From Echria macrotheca (Eukaryota > Ascomycota > Sordariomycetes > Sordariales > Schizotheciaceae), in contig MU839833.1 of assembly GCA_030411725.1 (NCBI GenBank), positions 186,001 through 250,000 on the forward strand: a stretch of DNA of 64,000 bases. Reading direction: 5' to 3'. The stretch's first letter is position 1. The number at the start of each line of letters is the position of its first letter. Shown here piece by piece: positions 53,661 to 63,436 of the stretch. The notes below the pieces were generated by a model. That model was not told the origin of the DNA, made no database searches, and saw only the letters and a list, made by a program, of their open reading frames with translations. The translations under genes and the position numbers were made by a program.

Positions 53661-54071
53661 GGGTGGAGATGATTCTCACAGATTGGGAAGTGCTTCCCCG
53701 GCAGGGGGGTAAAGCATGACGATCTCGGCCAGATCCCAAATCGTTTACTTCTCCTATCACCCGTATGGGATAGCATAAAACTGTCTGACGACAGGACAAC
53801 CACATGCCGAATTCTACAGTAGCCTACTGAGTCGGTACGTAATCGGGGCTGGAAATAGCTGGAATCGCCACATTCCTGCAGCATCTAGGCTACAGCGGCT
53901 AGCTGCACCTCTGCAGCGCTATTGCGCGGCCTTAGGTGATCTGCTCTGCACGTTTTCTTGCCCATATCTTTAAATTGCAAGGCCCTGTCATCGTTTTCGT
54001 CTGACTGCTCAAACCCTTCATCGAAGCTCGTTTATTCACTCGCTCTCAAAGACGCACTCAACAAGTACACA
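53661..54071. other. Intergenic
   Basis: 411 bp between tandem genes; presumably the 3' end of the hydrolase gene and the promoter of the phosphoesterase. Nothing else is seen. Confidence 0.4.
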
Positions 54072-55064
54072 ATGCAGCAGGGCATCAAGACCACGTTTCT
54101 CCTTCTTTCCGATACCCACGCCAAAAATGGCGTACGGGCCCCAGACCTCCCAGTCGACGTGGCGATCCATTGCGGCGACCTAACCGACGGGTCCAAGATC
54201 CACGAGTTCGAGACCACACTGGCTCTGCTCCGTAGCATCCAAGCGCCGCTGAAAATCGTCATCGCCGGAAACCACGATTTTACGCTCGATGATCCGATAT
54301 ACCAGGACAAAGCCGATACGGCTCGGAGGTTATTCTCCATCACACCGGAACTCATGAAGAAGGAGTACGGAAACCCAGGTGATGCACACCGGCTCATCAG
54401 CCAAGAGCCTGAAGGTATTTACTTCCTCGTCGAAGGGACGCATTATTTTCGTCTCAGTAACGGCGCGGATCTAACTGTGTACACAAGCCCCTTCACCCCG
54501 TCCATCGAAGCCGACTGGGGATTTCAGTACAAGCGAGGGGATAATCACGACTTTGCGATACATAGCAACGTTGACGTGGTTATCACACACGGTCCGCCCA
54601 AGGGAATTCTCGACATGACAAATTCCAGGCAGCGTGGAGGTTGTGAGCAGCTCTTCGCCGCCGTCGCCCGAGCTCGACCGCTTCTACACTGCTTTGGACA
54701 TATCCACGAAGGATGGGGCGGGAAGCTGGTAGCATGGCGAGGGACCGAACCGAGCGAAAATCCCTCCCACTTTACCGACATCGACAACGGTGCGTCTTCC
54801 GTCATTGAGACGCTCGCAACCATCGAGCCCCGCCAGAGGGACAGTGCCGAAACGAAGCCGGAGAAGGAATGCCGGCTCCGAAGCCTTATGGAACAGGGAT
54901 ATCGAAGCACAAGTCACTGCAGTCAAGACGAGTCTCCGGCCAGAAAAGGGCAGACTACGCTGTTCGTCAACGCGGCGATTCAATCTGGAGACGAAGATGG
55001 CAGGCCTCAGCTACCGTGGGTGGTTGATATCGAGCTCCCAAGAAGCACTGACGCCGGACTTTGA
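54072..55064 (+). CDS. Calcineurin-like metallophosphoesterase (MPPED family)
   Basis: A single exon of 330 aa from MQQGIKTTF. All metal-binding motifs of the family are visible: SDTH (Asp14, His16), GDLTD (Asp36), GNHDF (Asn67, His68), THGPP and FGHIHEGWG. This order and spacing fit the MPPED1/2-like (UPF0046) group of small metallophosphoesterases, which cleave phosphodiesters including cyclic nucleotides in animals. The core ends near residue 235; the last ~90 residues are low in structure and poorly conserved, with a few basic runs. No signal peptide, so it is cytosolic. Upstream in-frame sequence has no ATG, which fixes the start. Physiological substrate unknown. Confidence 0.88.
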   Translation: MQQGIKTTFLLLSDTHAKNGVRAPDLPVDVAIHCGDLTDGSKIHEFETTLALLRSIQAPLKIVIAGNHDFTLDDPIYQDKADTARRLFSITPELMKKEYGNPGDAHRLISQEPEGIYFLVEGTHYFRLSNGADLTVYTSPFTPSIEADWGFQYKRGDNHDFAIHSNVDVVITHGPPKGILDMTNSRQRGGCEQLFAAVARARPLLHCFGHIHEGWGGKLVAWRGTEPSENPSHFTDIDNGASSVIETLATIEPRQRDSAETKPEKECRLRSLMEQGYRSTSHCSQDESPARKGQTTLFVNAAIQSGDEDGRPQLPWVVDIELPRSTDAGL

Positions 55065-55888
55065 GGCCTCGGGTGCCTCATCTCGCATTGCAGCCTGAGA
55101 ATTCTCTATGGCATGGATGCCACGAACAATTTGAGCCATACCCACACAAGCTTTCGAGGCCACCACGTCGTTTTCCATCTGTCCAGTGGTCGATCGACCC
55201 CGTCGTCTCATACCTATCTAAGGTATATCTGCCTTTCGAGTCCGACCGCGCCTGCCACGATTATCTAGGGTTCGCACAAGCTAGCACCCCGGATCTGTTC
55301 TACAGATTCCACGAATCCGGCGCTTTCCACCAGCCACAGCCGTCGAGGTCGCTCACCTGTTGAGCTGTTATAGGGGTGAAGCCCCAACTGGGCTCTGGGG
55401 GTGCAGTGTCCATTCCACTTCCTGTATTCTACCCTAGAAGCATTCAGAATTGGAGGTATTGGTACATGTATGCTCACACAACGCTTGCGCGATCCGTAAC
55501 CACCTCTCACACCGCCAGTGCTCGGATTCTGACGGTGATGAGTACGTTCTGAAAGACAAACTCGTGGTTACAGTACAGTGCCTAGGTAGTTATTGAAGCA
55601 TACCTAGGTGTTCATAGCAAAATGGAATTTACGAATCTGTTGGTCAAGCCGTGGCTGCTTCTGATGACGTCTCCCTCAGGTATACACCTCGAGGGCTCGG
55701 GATAACGAGACCAGGAACATAGCTCCACGCGTGGAGTTAATGACTGGAATCGTATGGACAGGCATCTTTCAATTTCTATAACACCCGCACTACCTCCGTC
55801 CCCTTTAAGTAAGGTATCTGACCTCCTAACACACAATATGCAACACAGATCGAGTATATATACGTATATATACCCATAGACAACAAAA
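55065..55888. other. Intergenic, convergent 3' ends
   Basis: Between the phosphoesterase and DUF3395-like genes. Contains a short TATA repeat near 55855-55870. No gene is seen. Confidence 0.4.
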
Positions 55889-56755
55889 TCAAACATCCCT
55901 CCCCCAAGCCGGCTCCAGCGCCCCGCCCTCCATCCCAGTAACACACTGCACCCTCCCCTTCCTCCCGTCCCGGCCACAGAACCGAAAGAACACAGTCCAG
56001 GACTTATGCATGCCCACCCACGTATCCGCCCTAAAGAAAGCCGCCGTCGTCCGAATCTGCCCCCTCTTCCCCGCAAACAACCTCCCCAACTCCTCGAGCA
56101 CCGAAGGCGTAGTAATCCTCCCCTGCCCAAACAGCACCGCCAGAATCTCGACGCCGTCCCCATCTTCGTCTCGCCACTCCGTCCCCGACACGACGCCAAA
56201 ACACTCGGCCGTTTTCCCTCCTCCCCTCCTCATCACCTTCTTCCCTTTGCCGTTCCCCATAATCCCCTCCAACGCGTCCTCCTGCTCTTCGACGGATAAA
56301 TGACTAAAAGGCGTGATCCGCACCCAAATCTGCGGCGCGAACTGCGGCACATTCAACATTCTAATTTCGTTATCGGTGTCGTATTTGTAAAGAACGGTAA
56401 GCGTCTTGATCACGCCCGCGGCCGGGTCGGGGAGGAGACTGGTGTGTAGCGTGTGCATGTTGAGCTTTATCTTTTCGTAGGACCCGAACTTGTCGGGGCG
56501 GATCATGCCCCGGATTTCGGGGGTTACGTTGACGCCGCCCCAGGTTGCTGCGAGGATTTGGAGGCGGGGGGTGCTGGGGACCAGGACGGGGTTGGGGAAG
56601 GTGTCGGAGATGGGGTAGGTGGTGCTGGTGGCGGATTCGGTGTAGGGAGGAGGGGATAGGGGGTGTTCTGAGAGGGGATGGGAGGATGGAGAGGATGTGT
56701 CGGGGGGGATGAGTTCCGAGAGGGGGGTTTTGCCGTTTGCGACTGTGATTGTCAT
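55889..56755 (-). CDS. DUF3395-like hypothetical protein
   Basis: A single exon of 288 aa from MTITVANGKTPLSELIPP. After a Ser/Pro-rich ~60-residue start comes a domain beginning RLQILAATWGGVNVTPEI and continuing GVIKTLTVLYKYDTDNEIRML, a pattern like DUF3395, a beta-rich domain also found in some DnaJ proteins. The rest (SVLEELGRLFAGKRGQI, SWTVFFRFCGRD) is folded but unrecognised, and there are no transmembrane helices. The reading frame stays open far upstream (to 57265), but the added residues are low-complexity, so the ATG at 56755 is preferred. The family assignment is from pattern memory; function unknown. Confidence 0.62.
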   Translation of the reverse strand: MTITVANGKTPLSELIPPDTSSPSSHPLSEHPLSPPPYTESATSTTYPISDTFPNPVLVPSTPRLQILAATWGGVNVTPEIRGMIRPDKFGSYEKIKLNMHTLHTSLLPDPAAGVIKTLTVLYKYDTDNEIRMLNVPQFAPQIWVRITPFSHLSVEEQEDALEGIMGNGKGKKVMRRGGGKTAECFGVVSGTEWRDEDGDGVEILAVLFGQGRITTPSVLEELGRLFAGKRGQIRTTAAFFRADTWVGMHKSWTVFFRFCGRDGRKGRVQCVTGMEGGALEPAWGRDV

Positions 56756-57596
56756 TTTGGATTTGGTTTGGCGCGGTTTTCGTCTGGGGGAATGTGGTCG
56801 TTTGTATGAGCTACCGCTGTGCTTGGTGCGGACTTTGTTGTAGGAAAAGGGGTGGCGCGAATGTGTCGACGTGAGTGTGTCTTTTGACTCTACACGAGGG
56901 ATTCTTGGTGAACGTGTTGATTGAAGACGTTGTGGCTTAGAATGTTGAGGACGACCTGAGAAAAAGTCGAGGACTATGTTGTATTGTACGTGTGTCAAGA
57001 GAAGGGCGGACTGTTGAAGATCACAGTCGAGCTTGAATCGGTGATAAAAACTGTGTCGGTCGTCGAACAAGTGAACAACCGGTAACCAACACAGATTCAA
57101 CCTCGAGTCCGTGACTCGCTTATAACCGTGTTCGCAGGATTCAGAGGACGCCAACGGCACCTTCCCGATTACGTGTCGGGTTACACTGGTCCTTCTCACT
57201 GACGCGGACCGTGGACGCGGCGGCCCTGAATCCTTCGGCGCTGGGCCACGGCGCAGCCAACCCAACCAGTTCTAGATAGCACGCGTCATGCGGGAACCCC
57301 GAAATGATCCATTCGAGGCAGGCGACGGTGCTCAAAGATATCCAGAGGCTTGTTCGCAGGTGTGGATGGTCCGCGTCAGCTGTTGCGCTTCGCTCTTCAG
57401 AAGTTGTCTGTATCCGTGTCCTTGAGCCTGGCATCCCAGCACTTGCATAGTTGAATGATTCTGGGGTTTTGTGTGAGGTGCGTTCCAAATTCGTTAGTCC
57501 TTTCGATGCCCGCCCAGACCAGTTCTCGTGTATGGATCCGGGCTGCATACTCATGAATAGAGGCCTCCTGTTGTATTCTGTACCATACACGGTATA
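56756..57596. other. Intergenic or long leader
   Basis: Between two minus-strand genes. The open frame continuing upstream of 56755 is not convincing coding sequence. It probably holds the promoter and leader of the DUF3395-like gene. Confidence 0.4.
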
Positions 57597-58827
57597 TCAT
57601 TCCTCTGGCCTCTGTGCGTACCAAAAGTAGTAATGATAATACCGATGTATCCTCGTGTCGTTGAGCGTCTCTCGCACCTTGGCTGCCCAGACCGTCGTCT
57701 CTGCCTCTGACATGCCGAGGTTCGCAAATGCCTTGCTTAGCGACGGGATAGCATGGATTGCCGTCTCCCGCACATACAAGCCGATCAGTCGCATCGTCTT
57801 GTCGCGGGGCCATACCCCCACCGGTATCTTCTTCCGCACGCATGTTATGTTGACGAAGCCGGCCCGCTCGAGGAAGCCGCCTACCCGGTCTGCTATGTCA
57901 ATATCCATGCCAAACCGCTTCATGGCGTCGACGCAGATGAGATAAAACTGTTGGAGGATATCTGACCTTGTCAAATTCTGAAGTACCTCATAATGTATGA
58001 ATACGTACCGTCTTCCGCCATCGTGCCGTCGTCACAGAACGGCATGCCATGTGACTCCTGAAACTCGATCCATCCGCCGGGTTTGAGGTGACTACCGCCG
58101 TTAGTAATGCTCATGGCAAGACCAAGGCCGAAACGCACCGAAAGGTCTGATCCACCGCCTTCTGCAGATCCCTCAGGATCAGGGCCATGCTCCGAAAATG
58201 CGCAAAGTCCCAACCCGATCCGCTCGCCCACTCATCCTCGACATCGTCGATCATGAAGCGTACGTTTGGCGGCACCCATTGCGGCTGGATCGGCGAGAGA
58301 TCGAGACCCAAGATCTCGGCGCCCGGGAACTGATCGCCCATCTCAATGGCCCATACCCCCGTGCCGGTCCCAATGTCGATAATCTTCTTCGGATCGTCCC
58401 CGATCGGCGCCATGAAGAGCTTACCGTCCTGTGCCCATTTTTAGAAACTGTTCGACCAACTAACGGGAAAACGTACGGTCATCTCCAGCATCATGGCGTG
58501 CTTCATATCCTCGCGGTTCTGTTCGAGATCGTCGTTGGGAATCGGATACCTCCCGTATCGGTATGCGTGATATCTCCTGCCATTCTCGTAGGTGTGCTGG
58601 TACACACTTGACGTGACTGAGGTTGACGCGTTAGACGACGTGGCGTCCCACCCTTGCGCAAGAAACTCGTCTTCTTCTGGTAATCCATCTTCGGCCTCAA
58701 TTGCTTCTGCTAGTCGGTCGCCGGTAGGTTCTTCTTCCTGGGGCGATCGCGGGGTGGTGGGCTTGGAAGAAACTTGTTTGGAGTTTGAAGGCTCCAACGA
58801 CCCTCCTGGATCAAGCTGACTGGACAT
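57597..58827 (-). CDS. LaeA-like SAM-dependent methyltransferase
   Basis: Four exons (58827-58477, 58428-58139, 58091-58009, 57961-57597) give 362 aa; the three introns are 48, 47 and 47 nt and phases agree throughout. The first ~95 residues are disordered and acidic. Then comes the class I methyltransferase fold of the fungal LaeA/LaeA-like group: DDLEQNREDMKHAMMLEMTD before motif I (IIDIGTGTGVWAIEM, 133-147), motif II (AEILGLDLSPIQPQWVPPN), FMIDDVEDEW, HLKPGGWIEFQESHG, and a C-terminal YHYYFWYAQRP. These proteins are nuclear regulators of secondary metabolism or methyltransferases for small molecules. Many paralogues exist per genome, so LaeA itself is unlikely. The exon 3-4 join (donor GTACGT, acceptor AGGTCAG) is fixed by frame. 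Confidence 0.85.
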
Positions 58828-59606
58828 GATGGGGATTGGCCCCTGTCTCAAGTACAATATGTATGCTTTATCCAGGAAAGACGTGGTAAACGAGAGGTTC
58901 GTAGAGTTGTAGTCTGGCAACAACTACAGATCGACCCCCTGACGGATGACCAGTGCTGTAAATGGAGGGTGAGCCGGGGTTTTGTGCCGCCTGAGAGCCT
59001 GAGCTATATTGAGAAATTAATATGGACGTACCAAGGTTGGTGTCGCATCGCTTACGCTGTCCGGATGCAGACGGCCGTCGACCTCGGCGGGCCACGGATC
59101 GACGCCAATGGGTTGCGTGCCGTAGTACAATACAACCCTGCGGATCTGATATATGTCTTGTCAACGCCTACCCACCACGGAGCTGCCTTCTAGTTGGTCA
59201 AAAACTGCCTTGTCGTTTGGAACCGGGGAATCGCTAGATACCGTGATGCCGCCTGCCGCTTCGAGTCTCCGATCCAATATCTGACTTCCTTCGTTTCGGC
59301 AAAATGCCATGCCTAAGTCCAGATGCGGGGCCCCAAAGCCTGTCGTCTTCCACGAACCGGGACTCGCAATGATCATGCCTCGTGATCGAATGCGACGCTG
59401 GGGCTCTCTATTTCCAGCACTTGGCAGACGATGCAGTTGATCTAATGATTGGTGATCCGGACCCCCGTCGACGACGATGAGGCGACACTGTGGGTGGCAT
59501 CACGACCGATGACTGTAACATCCCCAGGCTTGGCCGACAACCTCCAGACGCCTCCCGCTCTTATTCACTAGCCTCCTTGGTCTTGAGCTCGTGCGCTATT
59601 CTCCCG
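58828..59606. other. Intergenic
   Basis: Between the start of the methyltransferase gene and the end of the HET-ankyrin gene. Small open frames on either strand have no recognisable content. Confidence 0.4.
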
Positions 59607-62555
59607 CTAGGTCTCGCTGTGCTGGAGCATCACAGCGAGGGTTCGCTCGGTCCGCTCACGGGCGTACTGAACAATACGCTCCCTTTCCTCGCGCCAGGCT
59701 TTGTATTCGCTGAGTCTGCGTGCTTCCTTCTCAATGCGCTCCACCTCGTCCTCCAGGCGCCGCTCCTCCTCCTTGGCTTCTGCGGAGTCTGCCTTGTTTC
59801 CGTCTGGCCCTGCGTCCTGGAACTCCTCAATCATAGCCGGATTCACTTCGTCAAAAGCGTCCGATAGTGGACTCCCGCCTCCGTGGTCACACGGCAAGCT
59901 GCCAAAGCGTGCGCTTGAGAGCAGCGCGACAATTGTGGGTAACCCTCTCTCGGATGCCAGAGACATGGGCGTTCGGCCTCGACTATCCATCTCTGTTCCT
60001 GTTGCCCCAGCCGCGATGAGAATTCGGACAATCTCCTCATGTCCCTGTTGAGACGCGACGTGTAGCGGGTTGCTACCCATTGAGTCGCCCAACGCTACGT
60101 CGGCACCACACTTGGTCAGAAGCTTGACAACTCCCACTCTGCCGCTTTCGGCCGCATACCACAGCGGAGACCTCAGCATATCGTCTACCGCGTTCGGGTT
60201 GACTCCCGGCGCGTTGAGTAGTGTCTGACAAATCGCCTCGTTCCCGTACGAAGCTGCCAGCGAAAGTGGTGTACGGCCAGCGTCGTCCTTCTCGTCCGCG
60301 TCTATTTGTTGATTCTGAAGGAGAAATTGCACGATAGTCGCCTCATTGCCCCGGACCGCAAAGTGGAGAGTTCCAGGAAGAAGTTGACCGAAGGGGCTTT
60401 TGAAGCCTCCCCAAACGAAGAGTCGGAGTAAGTCAAGGTCCCCATAGTATGCAGCCGCCCGCTGAAAAGTCTCCATGCGAACGCCCAACCCGAATACATC
60501 AGCATTAGCCGAGATTCTATCCTCTAGTTTGTCCATCAGCGAATAGAATACGTCCTCAAGAGTTTGATCAGCCCCCAAGCTCTGAGGGTGATGCTCCACT
60601 AGCGTATCCCCTATGATGCCTATTTCATCCAGTACGCGGTCCAAAACCTCACATATATGATGGTTCTTTCTTTTGGCCGCATTGATTCGGTTACGGTGGA
60701 AATCAAGAGATAGCGTCAAAGACTGGTGCTCCGCTTGCAAGCGGGTCAATCGATCCTCCAAGTTCCGTATTTCCTGGGAGACTAGACGGACGTCGCGGGT
60801 TGCAGTCCTCAGCTGTCCTGCGTGTGTTGAAATCTGGCCCGAGAACTTGGATTGAACGTTGGTTAATCTGTGATGTTTGGAATTTATCTGGACTAGATTT
60901 TGGAGCAGTTTCATCTCCGCCATCTCCTCGGCGATATCGATGGAAGTCCCCGATGCCGGGCACTCGTCGATGCACAGGAATAGCATGTTGTGTTCCGCGG
61001 GCGATTGTGTGAAGTTTGCTTTCAACCATCGGCCCCCGATTTTCGCGCTTTGAGATTGCAGTGCTCGGGTTCTGAGAAGAACAAAGTTTTTCGAAATCTC
61101 AACCAGAGATAGTGCTGCCGGGTCCACAGTTAGGAGGTGACATTTCAGTTGAGGCGATGGAACCTTTTCGACCTCCAAGACTATGATTAGGTCCTTTTCG
61201 CCGGCCCTTTTGGATCGAAATCGAGTCACGATGCGTTTGATTTCCTCGTCCGTGGGAACGTCTATCTCGATAATGCCGGCATCTTCATCCCAGAGGCCAG
61301 CGGGATGGACGTCGTGGAGATATATATCAGCGGAATCCGACTCCTCGACATAAAGTTGGGTACCGGTCGGACCTGTCATCGACCCCATCGGTTGGCCGTC
61401 CTTCCTGATAAAGATGTCTTTTGTCACGGCGCGTGACATTGGGTCGGTGGCGATGCTTTGTGGCAGGAGGACTGCTTTCCGACCTCTCGGTCGGATGTAT
61501 TCTTCATCCGCCTCAGAGGCTCCGCCGTGAGCGTGAATTAAGGGAATTGCTACGACCTGGGTAGCATCATCCGTAGGGCCGCAATGGAGTAGAGCGAACA
61601 TGTCCCCTGTGGGTTGGGTGATGATGCAGGCCTGCAGACGCAGACTCCCGCCGAATAAGTCCATGGGCCGAAGAGGCGCCTTGTCCTTTTGGCGAGGCAC
61701 AATTTGTCTACTGTCTGCAAAGTCGTTCGGGGAGGCAGCCATGGCCGCCCTTCCAAGATTGTCGGCATGGTCTAGGCCGGCGTCCTCACATCCGAGTCCC
61801 CAGGCTAGGATGGAGTCATCGTGGAGCTGGGTCATGATCTCTCTCTGGAGGCGCTGGAAAGCCTGGTCGCCCTCGCCATATATCATGGGTATATGGACAC
61901 CGAATAAGCCTAAAAGACAATACGCGATGTCTTCCCGTCTCTTGGTGACTCGGCCGGCGGCCCAAGACATACGCTGCGCCACGCTTGCCCGGTGGAGCGG
62001 CACGGCGCCTTTGAGGAAGTGGCGGGGGATGCCGGTGATGTTTTCGATGACGAGGGATAATTCAGACTTGGTACCCAGGTAAGCCCAGCTGGCGTTATAA
62101 AATTCGACTCTCTTGGGGGCGATGAGCTCCTGGAGGGTCCAGCCGCGGCCGAACCAACGACTCAAGCGGAAGCGAGAGGAAGGGTGGGGGGGTATGTCAC
62201 CGTTCGGGACGTCGGAGAGATAGGCATAGCAGCGTGCTGCCTTTTGGTACCAGTTGAACATGGAGTTTATGGCTTCGCCCAGCTCCACCGAGTCCTTCTT
62301 GTCGATACAACACGAGTCGATCCAGACGTACGACAACTTGTCTTTTCTGGCTCGGCGACAACATCCGAGGATCTTATTCGGCAGAGCACTCCACAGCTTG
62401 CCATTTTGAGCTCCCGTTTTCTCCCAGGCCTGGATTCGCTCGAGGGTCCATTCTTCGTGGTCCTCGCCCCATGTGTGTGAGAGAATGGCGTAGGGCGGGG
62501 TTGCATCGCCTGCAAAGCTTTTGAGCTTGAAAGTTTCGGCGTGGAGGAGTCGCAT
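59607..62555 (-). CDS. HET-domain protein with coiled coil and ankyrin repeats
   Basis: A single exon of 982 aa from MRLLHAETFKLKSF (an earlier in-frame codon is TTG, not ATG). The HET domain occupies about 25-145: YAILSHTWGEDHEEWT, the SYVWIDSCCIDKKDSVELGE block and YAYLSDVP, followed by RGWTLQELIAPKRVEFY. HET domains are TIR-like and trigger cell death in vegetative incompatibility. A middle region (about 225-560) has no recognised fold, apart from the FGVHIPMIYGEGDQAFQRLQ tail found in many HET proteins. A coiled coil spans about 575-625 (LEDRLTRLQAEHQSLTLSL). Four or five ankyrin repeats follow (about 690-890; RTPLSLAASYGNEAICQTLL, SPLWYAAESGRVGVVKLL, NPLHVASQQGHEEIVRILI). A basic/acidic helix ends the protein. 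Ankyrin repeats probably sense a partner; the HET domain would act as effector. Confidence 0.9.
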   Translation of the reverse strand: MRLLHAETFKLKSFAGDATPPYAILSHTWGEDHEEWTLERIQAWEKTGAQNGKLWSALPNKILGCCRRARKDKLSYVWIDSCCIDKKDSVELGEAINSMFNWYQKAARCYAYLSDVPNGDIPPHPSSRFRLSRWFGRGWTLQELIAPKRVEFYNASWAYLGTKSELSLVIENITGIPRHFLKGAVPLHRASVAQRMSWAAGRVTKRREDIAYCLLGLFGVHIPMIYGEGDQAFQRLQREIMTQLHDDSILAWGLGCEDAGLDHADNLGRAAMAASPNDFADSRQIVPRQKDKAPLRPMDLFGGSLRLQACIITQPTGDMFALLHCGPTDDATQVVAIPLIHAHGGASEADEEYIRPRGRKAVLLPQSIATDPMSRAVTKDIFIRKDGQPMGSMTGPTGTQLYVEESDSADIYLHDVHPAGLWDEDAGIIEIDVPTDEEIKRIVTRFRSKRAGEKDLIIVLEVEKVPSPQLKCHLLTVDPAALSLVEISKNFVLLRTRALQSQSAKIGGRWLKANFTQSPAEHNMLFLCIDECPASGTSIDIAEEMAEMKLLQNLVQINSKHHRLTNVQSKFSGQISTHAGQLRTATRDVRLVSQEIRNLEDRLTRLQAEHQSLTLSLDFHRNRINAAKRKNHHICEVLDRVLDEIGIIGDTLVEHHPQSLGADQTLEDVFYSLMDKLEDRISANADVFGLGVRMETFQRAAAYYGDLDLLRLFVWGGFKSPFGQLLPGTLHFAVRGNEATIVQFLLQNQQIDADEKDDAGRTPLSLAASYGNEAICQTLLNAPGVNPNAVDDMLRSPLWYAAESGRVGVVKLLTKCGADVALGDSMGSNPLHVASQQGHEEIVRILIAAGATGTEMDSRGRTPMSLASERGLPTIVALLSSARFGSLPCDHGGGSPLSDAFDEVNPAMIEEFQDAGPDGNKADSAEAKEEERRLEDEVERIEKEARRLSEYKAWREERERIVQYARERTERTLAVMLQHSET

Positions 62556-63436
62556 GCTGCGCGGCAAGTGCGACCAGCGGTCAAACCAACAGGAGAGGGG
62601 TTCGTCTCAGTTTGATGATAAACAAGGAGGGTGAGTGCAAATCGCCCGTCTGGTGCTTGATGGTGGGTCGCATCCAGAAATCGCTTTGCTCTGGCTGGTC
62701 AACTCTGCTGATGGAGGAAGGAAGGAGCTCGAGGCTCGCAGCCCCTCTCGGGCTCAGCTCGTCTGATGAGTCCATCCCAATTGAGATAGGCAGCCCCCAC
62801 GTGATCTCTCCCCAATCAGGGATGGCCTTGATCACAGCATCATGAGCTCTCAGAGTTGGATTTTGGAGGTCGCAGGTGGGATGCATGATTGTCGTCAGTG
62901 ATGAAGGTCCTAGCCACTGTTTTTCTTGAGTTTGTATCAAAACGTGGCTAGTTGTAAGTTGGTTTCCGGGTATTTTCTTGTCGTTTGTTTCTTTCCTCTT
63001 TTCCTACTTGTTTGGTGGCTGGTACGCATGATTCGTGGGACTTTTTAGATCCATCCCAATTTGGGATCGTTCCGAGTAACTACAGGCAACTTTTTCGCAT
63101 TCACATTCTTTCTCGATAATTTCTTCAATTGGAGCGGCTTACCATTTCTGAAGGGCTTGGTACTTTCCGGTCTGGAAGCAGTATTTCCATGGAACCGACG
63201 CGCGTCTATTTCATCTGCCAAAGTTATCCAGAGACATTCCTAAATAACTATTGGCAGAAATGCTCCCTGGAGGCATTTCCCACCACTGGATTTGGGTGAA
63301 TCGTCATCCGGGTCCGATGACATCTCAACTGCCAAGCGAAGATAAAAGGCAGCCTCAATGACGATTCCAAGGCCACCCGATCAATCCTCCAATCTCGTAT
63401 CTCATTGGATCCAGCCCTTGATGAACTGACGGCATC
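62556..63436. promoter_or_regulatory. Divergent promoters of HET-ankyrin and GH54 genes
   Basis: 881 bp between divergent starts. A GATAAAA element at 63341-63347 lies about 90 bp before the GH54 start and could be its TATA box. Nothing else is seen. Confidence 0.4.

Noticed and set aside
56756..57265. N-terminal extension of the DUF3395-like frame by 170 codons
   Set aside because: The added residues are low-complexity and lack conservation patterns; the ATG at 56755 gives a sensible start.
59490..59867. Forward frame of 125 codons
   Set aside because: It lies antisense to the C-terminus of the HET-ankyrin gene and has no domain.
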